NCBI GenBank assembly: GCA_020444075.1 | Contig: JAHLLR010000007.1 | Span: 1-64,000, forward strand | Reading direction: 5' to 3' | DNA: 64,000 nucleotides | Source: Deltaproteobacteria bacterium | Lineage (GTDB): Bacteria; Desulfobacterota; Desulfobacteria; Desulfobacterales; Desulfosarcinaceae | In this document: in pieces, positions 28,016 to 35,796 of the stretch | Numbering within the stretch: the first letter of the stretch is position 1 | How the letters are laid out: each line of letters opens with the position of its first letter | Program-made: the position numbers and the translations under genes | The notes under the pieces: generated by a model | Databases searched by the model: none | The model's input: only the letters and a program-made list of their open reading frames with translations | Told to the model about the DNA's origin: nothing

Positions 28016-28846
28016 TCAGACCTTGATGTCCATGTGGTTGAGCAGGATCATGTCCCGGAGGCCCTTGGGCAGGATCCAGTTTAGAAACAGGAAAAAAGAA
28101 CTCATGAAATCCACCTGGTTGTGAAGTTTGGGACGGTCGGCCAAAACCACCCTGACAATCTTATCGGCCGCCTGCGCCGGGGTTGTGGCTGTCTTGATGA
28201 GTTCATTGTCACGATTGATGAACCGTTGCACCCGCTCCCGGTAAGGGGAGCCTGCCGGGGGCAGTTTGTGAATCTTGGCCGCAAAATCCGTGGACACCTG
28301 GGCCGGTTCGATCAAGGCCACCTTGAGACCAAAGGGCTCCACTTCGTACTTGATGGATTCCACCATGCCTTCGATGGCAAACTTGCTGGCCGTATACACC
28401 GATTCGAAGGGGAACGGGATCACCCCGACCAGGGAGGCCATGGCAATCAGCTTGCCGCTTCTTTGCTCCCGCATGGCCGGGATAAAGGCCTGGAAAATGG
28501 AGGCCGCCCCGATGACGTTGATCTCCAGGCACTTGAGCGCCTTCTCGAGATCGATCTCCTCAAACGGTCCGAAAAACCCGATGCCGACGTTCGACAATAC
28601 CGTGTCCACGCGCTTGAATTTTTTCAGGACCTCATCCCGAAAACGCAACACTCCTTCACGGTCGGTGATATCCAATGGGGTCAGGTAGTGTTCGGCCCCG
28701 AGATCGTCCAGCTCTTTTTCCAGTGCGGCCAGCTCGGCGGCATCCAGGTCGAAACCCGCGATGCTGTTGCCCGCCGCGGCCAGCCTGCAGGCCACATCCC
28801 GGCCCATCCCCTGGGCCAGACCGGTAATGACGATTACTTGCCCCAT
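28016..28846 (-). CDS. short-chain dehydrogenase/reductase
   Basis: The 276-residue NAD(P)-dependent oxidoreductase has the glycine motif TGLAQGMG (8-15), D-type specificity at the end of strand 2 (AGFDLDA, suggesting NAD), LSNVGIGF, and the catalytic YTASK after a Ser in MASLVG. The C-terminus carries a hydrophobic stretch (FFLFLNWILPKGLRDMILL), as seen in membrane-associated lipid SDRs. It is 24 bp from the epimerase-like gene and 47 bp from the GRE. Likely oxidises or reduces an alcohol/ketone of the same pathway. Confidence 0.88.
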   Translation of the reverse strand: MGQVIVITGLAQGMGRDVACRLAAAGNSIAGFDLDAAELAALEKELDDLGAEHYLTPLDITDREGVLRFRDEVLKKFKRVDTVLSNVGIGFFGPFEEIDLEKALKCLEINVIGAASIFQAFIPAMREQRSGKLIAMASLVGVIPFPFESVYTASKFAIEGMVESIKYEVEPFGLKVALIEPAQVSTDFAAKIHKLPPAGSPYRERVQRFINRDNELIKTATTPAQAADKIVRVVLADRPKLHNQVDFMSSFFLFLNWILPKGLRDMILLNHMDIKV

Positions 28847-28870
28847 CGTTTCCCCCTTTTAGATAAAAAA

Positions 28871-29854
28871 TCAGAGCGTTGTCTGGTACCACGTTCGCAT
28901 CTGCCGCATCGATTCGGTGAAATCCGGGTATTGCATGGTAAACCCGGTTTTTTTCAGCTTCGTATTGTCGACGATGTAATCGTCGTATAAAAACCCGGTC
29001 GCATCATACTCAAGATCGGGTATCTTGCCGGCCAGGCCGGCGAAAACGCCGCCGAGACGGGCCGCGAGCCGCACAACGGCCAGCGGCAGATGCAGGGTCG
29101 GCGGGCGGGTGCCGAAGGTTTGCGCGGCCAGGACAAGCGCCTCTTCCAGGGTGGGGTAGGTATCTTCCGCCAGGTTGTAGGCTTCTCCCCTGGCCTCATC
29201 CTGCAAGGAGAGGTGCAGCAGTGCGGCCGCCGTATCCTCCGCCCGTATATTGGAAAGCCGCTGCCGGCCGTTTCCCGGTACGGCCCCGATGGAACTCGGA
29301 CGGGAAAACACCTTGCCGGCGCCGTCGTTGCACCGTGGCCCGTAAACGGCACAGGGACGGGCAATAACCGCCGGGAGCCCCTCTTGTACCCGCTGGAAAA
29401 TGACATCTTCGCCGTTTTTTTTACTGCGGCCATAATCATTGCAGGGTTCGCGCGGGTCATCTTCGACAAAGGGGCGGCCCCGGTAACGTCCATAGACGCT
29501 CGTGGAGGTGACGTGGACAAAACATTTGACGCCCTTTTCCAGGGCCATGCCGGACAGGGTTTTCACCCCGGCCACGTTGGTGGGATGCAGCTTGGCATAG
29601 GGGGTTGAAAAGTTACAGATCGCCCCCAGGTGAAAGATGCGGTCAACCGGACCCCGGAACAGGGCCGGCAGGGTCTCCGGCCGGGTCAGGTCAGCCGCCA
29701 CGTACTCGACACCGAGCCGGTCAAAAAACGACGTGTCTTTCCGAGGACGGGAGGTTGCCCGGACCCGGATCCCTTTTTGAACCAGGCATTCAACCATATG
29801 GCTGCCCATGAAACCGGCCGCACCGGTCACCAGGGAAATACCGTCAAATGTCAT
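28871..29854 (-). CDS. NAD-dependent epimerase/dehydratase (extended SDR)
   Basis: The 327-residue protein has the extended-SDR cofactor motif TGAAGFMGSHM near the N-terminus, HLGAICNF, the Ser/Thr region VTSTSVYG and the catalytic YGRSK. It resembles 3-beta-hydroxysteroid or dihydroflavonol-type dehydrogenases as well as sugar epimerases, so the substrate is open. ATG 29854 has a consensus AGGAGG and overlaps the PadR gene by 11 bp; the longer frame lies inside padR. Confidence 0.87.
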   Translation of the reverse strand: MTFDGISLVTGAAGFMGSHMVECLVQKGIRVRATSRPRKDTSFFDRLGVEYVAADLTRPETLPALFRGPVDRIFHLGAICNFSTPYAKLHPTNVAGVKTLSGMALEKGVKCFVHVTSTSVYGRYRGRPFVEDDPREPCNDYGRSKKNGEDVIFQRVQEGLPAVIARPCAVYGPRCNDGAGKVFSRPSSIGAVPGNGRQRLSNIRAEDTAAALLHLSLQDEARGEAYNLAEDTYPTLEEALVLAAQTFGTRPPTLHLPLAVVRLAARLGGVFAGLAGKIPDLEYDATGFLYDDYIVDNTKLKKTGFTMQYPDFTESMRQMRTWYQTTL

Positions 29855-30455
29855 CTTCGGCCTCCTGAGCGCAGGGCATGCTTTCGTGTTCAACCAACCC
29901 TGCCTGCGCGTGCGCCGCCGCCTCCTCCCGGCTGCTGCTTAAAAGCTCCTGGTGCGCATCCTTGAGCCAATCGAGAAACACTTCGTTCATCCTGACCCCC
30001 AGATCGGCCATGAGTTTCACATAAGGCCCACTGTGTTCCCACCGATTCAGGTTGGAATAACGCCGGGCAAGCTGCTTCTCGTACACACCCAGCTGTTCTT
30101 CGATTTGTTCAAGGGCACGGGTTTCTTCTCCAAATCCGAAAAATACGAACCGCATCAGAAAAGGATCCCGCAAGATCATGCTGCCCTCCGGAGATTCGGC
30201 CAGCCACTCCTGGAAGACCTGCTTTCCTGCGTCCGTGATGGTATACAGCTTCCGGGGAGGCCCCTTCTCACCCTTGCAGACCTCCTCGCGCATGGAAATG
30301 AGGCCCTCTGCCTTCATTTTTTTAAGGTTGGGATATATCTGGCCATAGTTAATGGACCACATGTGTCCGAAATTCCGCTCGATGTGTTCTTTCACGCGGT
30401 AGCCGTGCATCGGCTTGTAGTGCAGAAGCCCCAGGATAGAATATTTTAGTGACAT
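29844..30455 (-). CDS. PadR-family transcriptional regulator
   Basis: The 203-residue regulator has an N-terminal winged helix (ILGLLHYKPMHGYRVKEHIE, SINYGQIYPNLKKMKAEGLI) and a longer helical C-terminal PadR/VirR-like dimerisation region. It is the first gene of the catabolic cluster and overlaps the next gene, so it probably autoregulates the operon. Many PadR proteins are released by an aromatic acid or other pathway substrate; here the inducer is unknown. Confidence 0.9.
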   Translation of the reverse strand: MSLKYSILGLLHYKPMHGYRVKEHIERNFGHMWSINYGQIYPNLKKMKAEGLISMREEVCKGEKGPPRKLYTITDAGKQVFQEWLAESPEGSMILRDPFLMRFVFFGFGEETRALEQIEEQLGVYEKQLARRYSNLNRWEHSGPYVKLMADLGVRMNEVFLDWLKDAHQELLSSSREEAAAHAQAGLVEHESMPCAQEAEDDI

Positions 30456-30483
30456 TTTTCCCCTCGTCGGTTTATATAGTTTT

Positions 30484-30512
30484 TATATATATAAAGTATA
30501 TAATAGTGTCAA
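30484..30512 (-). promoter_or_regulatory. sigma70-type promoter of the PadR/GRE operon
   Basis: On the minus strand TTGACA (30507-30512), 17 bp, then TATATA (30484-30489), about 30 bp before the padR start. The spacer and -10 are a run of alternating A and T that itself forms an imperfect inverted repeat, so a bound repressor would cover the promoter. Confidence 0.65.
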
Positions 30513-30549
30513 CGCTTTTCGTTGCTTTATATTTATCTATCTGTATTTA

Positions 30550-30565
30550 TATCATATTTATGATA
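30550..30565. promoter_or_regulatory. candidate operator palindrome upstream of padR
   Basis: TATCATA (30550-30556) and TATGATA (30559-30565) are a perfect 7-bp inverted repeat with a 2-bp centre, some 40 bp upstream of the -35 box. It may bind PadR or an activator. Confidence 0.45.
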
Positions 30566-30780
30566 AATAGCGCCGGAACGTCAGCTATTTGAGGGTTTTA
30601 AGGGCCTGATACCAAAAAGCTTACGGTGGGGTTGGTGTATTGGGGGGATACGGTTCTGACCTTTTGGGTGACCATCAGATTCCTAGTTGATCCATAAAGG
30701 GATGGGTTTTGTACCTTGAAGCGACCAATCGAATGTTCCGGTTTGGAAGCGTTCACATTAAAAACCCTCCACGCCACATC

Positions 30781-30804
30781 TTTCAAACTGGCTTTCAAAC
30801 TGGC
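30781..30804. repeat. tandem 12-bp direct repeat
   Basis: TTTCAAACTGGC occurs twice without a gap (30781-30792, 30793-30804), 60 bp before the cytochrome b start codon. It may be slippage or a pair of protein-binding sites about one helical turn apart. Confidence 0.6.
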
Positions 30805-30864
30805 TTGCCATATTGCCCGTATGCGCTTAGAATTAACGACAACGCCAAATAGGGGGATCCGTAT

Positions 30865-31557
30865 ATGAATCCGGATGCAAGCAAAGGATCGAAGCCGTCG
30901 GAAGCGTCCGACCGGCTGATCCTCGTATGGGACCTGCCCACCCGGCTGTTCCATTGGCTGCTGGTAATGCTGGTGATCGCATCCTTTGCCACCGGCAAAA
31001 TCGGAGGCTTATGGATGCAGTACCATATGTGGAGCGGCTATGCCATTTTGGGATTGCTGTTGTTCCGTGTGGCCTGGGGTTTTGTCGGGGGGCGGCATGC
31101 ACGCTTTTCGGATTTTGTGTGCGGGCCGGGCGCAGTGCTGCGCTACGCGCGAACCATGCTACGCCGGGACGCACCCGGGCATCTGGGGCACAACCCGCTG
31201 GGAGGCTGGTCGGTGCTGGCCATGCTGATCGCCTTGCTGGTTCAGGCTGTCACCGGCCTGTTCGCCAATGACGACATTTTCATCGAGGGGCCTCTTTACC
31301 CCTGGATCAGCAAGGCAGCCAGCGACTGGCTCACCCATGTCCACAAGCTGAACCAGGAAGTCATCCTGCTGCTGGTTGCCGTACACGTAATGGCCGTCTT
31401 TTTTTACCTGATCCTCAAGCACGAAAACCTGATCCGGCCGATGTTCACCGGCCGCAAGCACTGGTACGCAGAAGGTCAATCGTCGACCAACCAGCTTGGC
31501 ATGGCGGCACTCATAGCCAGCCTGGTGGCCGTCGGGGTCTTTCTATTGGTGCGCTGA
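30865..31557 (+). CDS. cytochrome b561 / Ni-Fe hydrogenase-type cytochrome b
   Basis: The 230-residue membrane protein has four or five helices and His residues placed as heme-b ligands: TRLFHWLLV, YHMWSGYA and VHKLNQE/VAVHVM. The pattern W(D/H)LPTRLFHW is standard for diheme cytochrome b subunits that pass electrons between quinone and periplasmic carriers. GGGGGAT precedes ATG 30865. It faces the cytochrome c' gene, a pairing seen in many proteobacteria. Confidence 0.88.
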   Translation: MNPDASKGSKPSEASDRLILVWDLPTRLFHWLLVMLVIASFATGKIGGLWMQYHMWSGYAILGLLLFRVAWGFVGGRHARFSDFVCGPGAVLRYARTMLRRDAPGHLGHNPLGGWSVLAMLIALLVQAVTGLFANDDIFIEGPLYPWISKAASDWLTHVHKLNQEVILLLVAVHVMAVFFYLILKHENLIRPMFTGRKHWYAEGQSSTNQLGMAALIASLVAVGVFLLVR

Positions 31558-31670
31558 CATGCAAAAAGTGCCGCCCGTCGGTGGGTATACAGGTGGCTCC
31601 TGATGATGAAACCGGTCGGGCTCAGTTTGCCTCATCGGGCTGTCAACGACTCCGGTGGGACGTATGACTG

Positions 31671-32126
31671 TTATTTCCGATAGGTCGAGTGGCAGGCTTT
31701 ACAACTCTTGGCCACCTCTCCGAATTGCACTTTGACGGCCTCGATATCACCGGTTTTTGCCGTTTGCTCCAGTTTTTGGACAGCGCTCTCAAATTGCTGC
31801 GCCACGGCCATGAAGTTGTCCTTTTCCTTCATCGCGAGGGCGTTAAGGGTCGTGTCACCCTTGTCCGATCCGGGCACCATGACCGCCTCCCACGCTAAAT
31901 CGGCCATTGTCCGAAGCACCGCCGCATTGTGTTCAACCTCGTTGGTGTCGTAAGGTGGCTGCCCCTTGACCACAGCCGCCAGGCGGCCGAAATGCTGACC
32001 GATAACCGTCATCACTGCCTGGCGGTAGCGAATGGCATCCTCGGGCTTGGCGAATCCCGCGAAAGCCAGGCCACCCATCGCAGTCAAAAGGGCCCCACAA
32101 AGCACCACCTTTAGTGTAATTTTCAT
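31671..32126 (-). CDS. cytochrome c'
   Basis: The 151-residue periplasmic protein has a signal peptide (cut near LAFAG), a four-helix bundle pattern and the heme-binding CKACH at the C-terminus (SCKACHSTYRK), the hallmark of class II cytochromes c. It typically binds NO or serves in electron transfer. AAGGAGG precedes ATG 32126. It is convergent with the cytochrome b gene and probably its partner. Confidence 0.93.
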   Translation of the reverse strand: MKITLKVVLCGALLTAMGGLAFAGFAKPEDAIRYRQAVMTVIGQHFGRLAAVVKGQPPYDTNEVEHNAAVLRTMADLAWEAVMVPGSDKGDTTLNALAMKEKDNFMAVAQQFESAVQKLEQTAKTGDIEAVKVQFGEVAKSCKACHSTYRK

Positions 32127-32311
32127 AAATCCTCCTTATTTATTGATATTTTATTATCTTCAACAGCAAGTGGCAGATGCCGGCTATTGGCAATTATCGC
32201 TATGGTCCTGAAGAAGGAAGGGTTTGGGGAACAAGTGCTGACAAGAGTGAATAGAATAGTTTGGTTGCCGTGGTCAAGGGGCAAATAATTTGCAAATCAC
32301 CCCTTGTGGTT

Positions 32312-32668
32312 TCAGGCAGACAATAAATCAAGGTCGTCAAAAAGCAGCTCCACCGACCCATCTTCGGAGGAATTGTATAAGGCCATGACTGATTCGGCGA
32401 TTTTGGTGGCATTGGGTTCGATGGGAAATATATTGTGCGTCCGCAGGGTTGACAGCAAGGCGTTCATTCCTTTGGAGATTGAATTCACGACGATCTCCCT
32501 TTTATAGTTTCCTTCACCGAGCAAAGTAAAACTTCCCGTATCCGGAAGCGGCGAAGCGGCTTTTTTCAGATCTTTATCGATGATCGCATATTCCTTGATG
32601 TTGAGTTTTTTCTGGCTACGATCTCGGAATATCATATATTTATGGCGCATGGATTTTCTCTTTTTCAT
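32312..32668 (-). CDS. hypothetical 118-residue protein
   Basis: A soluble, Ser- and Lys-containing protein with a repeating pattern of short helices (REIVVNSISKGMNALLSTLR, KIAESVMALYNSSED) and an acidic end (LLFDDLDLL). No family recognised. ATG 32668 overlaps the upstream small gene by 29 bp; ATG 32650 would overlap it by 11. Neither start has a strong ribosome site, so it is probably translated by coupling. Confidence 0.6.
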   Translation of the reverse strand: MKKRKSMRHKYMIFRDRSQKKLNIKEYAIIDKDLKKAASPLPDTGSFTLLGEGNYKREIVVNSISKGMNALLSTLRTHNIFPIEPNATKIAESVMALYNSSEDGSVELLFDDLDLLSA

Positions 32669-32834
32669 CCGGCTTCTCTACTGAGGAATCCTCTTCTGTA
32701 TCCTGGGATTCGATGGACGTATCGTCAGGTTGGGCAGTGCTTTTTTCCAGTCGGCTTTGTCTTTTTTCCGCTTTCTTTTTCTTCCTTGCCAGTTCTTTTT
32801 GACGTTTATTAAATTGATAATTTGATCTTGCCAA
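32640..32834 (-). CDS. small basic Lys/Arg-rich protein next to cold-shock genes
   Basis: The 64-residue product begins LARSNYQFNKRQKELARKKK-like and becomes acidic at the end. I recall similar short basic proteins beside cold-shock genes in related bacteria; they may bind nucleic acid, which is inference. TTG 32834 is chosen because AAGGAGGTGA lies just before it; no ATG gives a sensible start. An ATG far upstream (32891) has no such site. Confidence 0.65.
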   Translation of the reverse strand: MARSNYQFNKRQKELARKKKKAEKRQSRLEKSTAQPDDTSIESQDTEEDSSVEKPDEKEKIHAP

Positions 32835-32876
32835 ATGGTCACCTCCTTGGCGGTTGTCTTGACAATAAAATAGGAA

Positions 32877-32909
32877 AGGGCATCCCCTCAAGATCAGAAG
32901 GAATGCCCT
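32877..32909 (-). terminator. hairpin after the cold-shock remnant
   Basis: AGGGCAT (32877-32883) pairs with ATGCCCT (32903-32909), with CC/GG extending the stem. On the minus strand it is followed by a T-rich stretch. It sits just after the remnant's stop codon. Confidence 0.5.
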
Positions 32910-32922
32910 GTTTACTCAGAAG

Positions 32923-33027
32923 CTAAGGTGAGTTCACAGAAACATCTGCTGCGGCAGGGCCTTTGGGTCCTTGCTCGATATCAAAGGAAACGCGGTCGTC
33001 TTCCTTGAGGGGTCTAAAACCGCCTGC
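32923..33027 (-). pseudogene. C-terminal remnant of a cold-shock protein gene
   Basis: Reading the minus strand from 33027 to the TAG at 32923-32925 gives the typical C-terminal half of a CspA-family protein: AGGFRPLKEDDRVSFDIE then QGPKGPAAADVSV. The first half with both RNA-binding motifs is gone; sequence before it is AT-rich, soon meets a stop (near 33085) and has no start codon. A complete paralogue lies at 33220-33423. The hairpin after it is intact. Confidence 0.75.
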
Positions 33028-33160
33028 GTTGACTATAAAAGGATAGTCTTTATTAAGATAAAATTCAATCTAAATATTTGTTTTTTATTTAATTATTTTA
33101 TTTCCGCATTTAACCGTGCGAAATATGGAAGTTACGCGAAAAATGCAGGGTACCCTAAAC

Positions 33161-33200
33161 AACCGGGGCACCCCGCCATTTCTGGCGGAATGCCCCGGTT
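33161..33200 (-). terminator. hairpin after the cold-shock gene
   Basis: AACCGGGGCA (33161-33170) pairs perfectly with TGCCCCGGTT (33191-33200), and CCGCCA/TGGCGG forms an inner stem. On the minus strand TTGTTT follows. It lies 20 bp after the cold-shock stop codon. Confidence 0.7.
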
Positions 33201-33219
33201 GAAAATGAATGCGATTTTG

Positions 33220-33423
33220 TCAGGTTGTTCTTTTTACGTTCTTGGCTTCAGGTCCGCGATCGCTCTCTTCCACATCGAAAACGACCATGTCCCCTTCGGA
33301 CAGGGTTTTGAATCCCGTCATGTCGATGGCGGAAAAGTGGACAAAGACGTCCCTACCCTCGTTTTCGTTGATGAAGCCATACCCCTTTTTGTCATTGAAC
33401 CATTTTACTGTTCCGTTCGCCAA
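33220..33423 (-). CDS. cold-shock protein (CspA family)
   Basis: A 67-residue OB-fold RNA chaperone. RNP1 (KGYGFI) and RNP2 (VFVHF) are both present, and the length is exactly that of the family. TTG 33423 is the likely start: AGGAGG sits before it and the product then begins [18 protein letters not shown], the standard N-terminus. A longer frame reaching 33495 has no such support. A candidate promoter 140 nt upstream would give a long leader, as in E. coli cspA, so post-transcriptional cold control is possible. Confidence 0.92.
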   Translation of the reverse strand: MANGTVKWFNDKKGYGFINENEGRDVFVHFSAIDMTGFKTLSEGDMVVFDVEESDRGPEAKNVKRTT

Positions 33424-33562
33424 AACACTGACCTCCTCTTCTCCAAAGTTCCCCTCCAAAACGTCCCTTTGCCTTTGCAGACGATACTCCGGCACATGGA
33501 AAATTGCCGCTCAGAAGATGTCAGATCAGGGGTTGCGTTGGCCAAACTATCATCCAGAAAAA

Positions 33563-33591
33563 TCTTTAGCCAATGAAATACTCATTGTCAA
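33563..33591 (-). promoter_or_regulatory. candidate promoter of the cold-shock gene
   Basis: Minus strand TTGACA (33586-33591), 17 bp, TAAAGA (33563-33568). The -35 is perfect and the -10 poor. It would give a leader of about 135-140 nt. Confidence 0.5.
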
Positions 33592-33599
33592 GCGAAAAG

Positions 33600-34583
33600 C
33601 TACAGCGGAAATCGTTTAATATCCGCATGTTCCTTCAGTTTCTCCAAGTAGACGTCGATCTTTTTACCCTCCTGCTCCTGGCGAAGGCGGGCGGAAATGG
33701 CTTCCTTTACCTCGTTGAATGCCATGGTCTGCTCTTCCTGGCGCTCGGTCACCCGGATCAGGTGATAGCCGAATCGGGTCTGCACCACATCGCTTGTCTG
33801 GCCCGGCTGAAGGGCGAAGGCGGCTTCGGAAAAAGGCGGAACCATCTGATCCCGGCTGAAAAAACCCAGGTCCCCCCCCTTGGTCTTGCTGGGGCAGTCA
33901 GAATTTTCCTGGGCCAGGGTGGCGAAATTCTCACCATTGTCGATACGCGTCTTGAGAGCCTGGATGGCGGCCAGGGCTTCAGCCTGCTTGGCTTCGCCGG
34001 CGTTTTCCGGCACCTGAACCAGAATGTGGGAGGCCTTTACCTGCTCCGGCTTGCGGAAAAGATTTGGATTGTCATCATAAAACGCGCGGACCTGCTGGTC
34101 AGAAACGGAAATCTTCTGAATCACCTCTTTGTCGATGAGCGTTTTGATGGTCAGCCCGTTTTTGATCTGAAGTTTCAGCATTTCCTCGGAAAATCCCATT
34201 TCCGCCAACGCGTTCCGATAAGCCTTCTCATCTTTAAAGGCGGCCTTGAATTCATCCAGGGCTTTTGCCACGGGGCTGTCCTTGACATCGATTCCCTCGG
34301 ATTGGGACTGCTGCAGCAGCAGGGTCCGGTTGATCAGGGTCTCACGGATCTCCCCCTCGTAGCGTTTAAGCTGCTGGGGATCCACCGGCCGCCCCTGGCG
34401 TGCCAGCTTCAGGGAGACCAGTTTCATCTCACGGTCCAGATCCTGGCGCAGCACCGCGGCATCATTGACCCGGGCAATTTGCCCGGCCGGCGCTTCTGCG
34501 GCAATGATGATTGCCGGAGCTGCCAGTAAGATCGCCAACATGGCAACGGTGGCGGTAATTTTTTTGGGTTGAATAACAGTCAT
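33600..34583 (-). CDS. periplasmic parvulin-type peptidyl-prolyl isomerase
   Basis: The 327-residue protein is a PpiC/SurA-like folding factor. It has a signal anchor or peptide at 8-28, an N-terminal SurA-like helical chaperone region, and a parvulin domain at about 165-265 with KASHILVQVP, GGDLGFFSRDQMVPPFSEAAF and GYHLIRV. GGAGA precedes ATG 34583. It lies just upstream of the cold-shock gene. Likely helps outer-membrane or secreted proteins to fold. Confidence 0.9.
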   Translation of the reverse strand: MTVIQPKKITATVAMLAILLAAPAIIIAAEAPAGQIARVNDAAVLRQDLDREMKLVSLKLARQGRPVDPQQLKRYEGEIRETLINRTLLLQQSQSEGIDVKDSPVAKALDEFKAAFKDEKAYRNALAEMGFSEEMLKLQIKNGLTIKTLIDKEVIQKISVSDQQVRAFYDDNPNLFRKPEQVKASHILVQVPENAGEAKQAEALAAIQALKTRIDNGENFATLAQENSDCPSKTKGGDLGFFSRDQMVPPFSEAAFALQPGQTSDVVQTRFGYHLIRVTERQEEQTMAFNEVKEAISARLRQEQEGKKIDVYLEKLKEHADIKRFPL

Positions 34584-34693
34584 CGATTTCTCCTTGATGG
34601 GTTGCGGGGCGTCAGCACCCCGGGAAGTGGCCGATCAGAAAGACACTGATGGCGGTCAGTAGGGTCTTACGGTAAATAATGGTAACCAAACGA

Positions 34694-34713
34694 CCGGTGT
34701 GCGGGGACACCGG
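34694..34713 (-). terminator. possible terminator hairpin after the DUF3108 gene
   Basis: CCGGTGT (34694-34700) and ACACCGG (34707-34713) form a perfect 7-bp stem with a 6-nt loop. Only a weak T-run follows on the minus strand. Confidence 0.4.
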
Positions 34714-34768
34714 AAGGCTCTGCAATGGCCGCTTTCGACAAAGCCGCTGTTGATAATTATCCTCCATG

Positions 34769-35641
34769 TCATTCTTCTGAAGGCTTTCCCGAAGGCAGCG
34801 GGCCGGTTCCCATCACGCTCACCAGTTCACCGGAAAAGCTGCCCACGATTACTTTGCTTTTTAATTTTACCGGAAGGCGCCGGTGATCCGCAGAAACCCA
34901 GATCTGAATTTTGGCATCCGGGCTTTTCTCGAAGACGCCGCCCACATGCGCCAGGTCCGGCTCGATGAGAAAGGTGTCGAATGTGCCCGCCGGCACCGTC
35001 ACGGTCTCCCGCCGGACCACATCCGCCACCCCCAGAACGTGTTTTTTTCCGTCGGTCACCGATCGCTGTATGCGACCGCCGGCCACCAGATTGGCCGACC
35101 GGGACCAGTAGAAAATGGACAGAGGATCAAAAGTACCGGCCGTCATGGGAATCGGCTCCCGAACCTCTCCTTGGTTGATGTATTGGACGGTCATGTCATC
35201 CCAATCGAAGGAAACGGTGATGTCCCGCCGGGTGCTGCCTTCATGCTGTTTCTTGCGGTACAACAGCGACCGTTGCATGGCGGCGTCAGCCCATGCGTCA
35301 ATTCGGTCCCGCACCATGTAAAAGGCGTCCACAAAGGCATTGGACCGGGCCGTCAGGACAAAGTGATGGGCATCGATCCCGGCCATGTGTTCCTGGGGCA
35401 GCACTTCCAGCACCGCCTCCCCGGCCGGAATGATGGTCCATTTGAGCACAAAGGTCAATCGTTCACCCGGCCTGAAGGCCTGGGTGGGAGCAGGTGAATC
35501 GGCAGACCAGGCCGTCCCGGCCATGAACAGCCAGACGGCAATCCACACCGTGGCAGCCCAGCGGGTACCATGGCGCCGCCCGGCATCCTCGATCCTTCCC
35601 CGACCCTTTGCCCGATGAGGCCTGTGTGTCGTTATCTGCAT
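34769..35641 (-). CDS. DUF3108-family exported protein
   Basis: The 290-residue protein has a long basic N-terminus, a signal sequence ending near GTAWSADS, and then the DUF3108 pattern: PGERLTFVLKWTIIPAGEAVLE, FYMVRDRIDAWAD, TAGTFDPLSIFYWSR, VPAGTFDTFLIEP and a sheet ending. Members are periplasmic or envelope proteins of unknown function. I place the start at ATG 35641; an in-frame start at 35728 would add 29 residues. No strong ribosome site is seen for either. Confidence 0.8.
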   Translation of the reverse strand: MQITTHRPHRAKGRGRIEDAGRRHGTRWAATVWIAVWLFMAGTAWSADSPAPTQAFRPGERLTFVLKWTIIPAGEAVLEVLPQEHMAGIDAHHFVLTARSNAFVDAFYMVRDRIDAWADAAMQRSLLYRKKQHEGSTRRDITVSFDWDDMTVQYINQGEVREPIPMTAGTFDPLSIFYWSRSANLVAGGRIQRSVTDGKKHVLGVADVVRRETVTVPAGTFDTFLIEPDLAHVGGVFEKSPDAKIQIWVSADHRRLPVKLKSKVIVGSFSGELVSVMGTGPLPSGKPSEE

Positions 35642-35796
35642 CGTGACTTTCGTATATCGATAAAGCTGTCTATCAACGACTGCATACCCAGCTACCTCGC
35701 GGTCATTCGTCGGAACCGGTCCATCCATCGACCCGGCATCCCTTCAGGGGGTTTTTGATCAACTCCGTTGAGTTCCGTTCCCGGCATGCACTGCGC

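Larger units (their letters stand above)
30456..30864. other. divergent regulatory region before the GRE operon and cytochrome b
   Basis: About 410 bases without a gene. The half near padR is very AT-rich and holds the promoter and the palindrome listed separately. The half near the cytochrome gene holds a perfect tandem 12-bp repeat. Nothing else is recognised. Confidence 0.6.
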
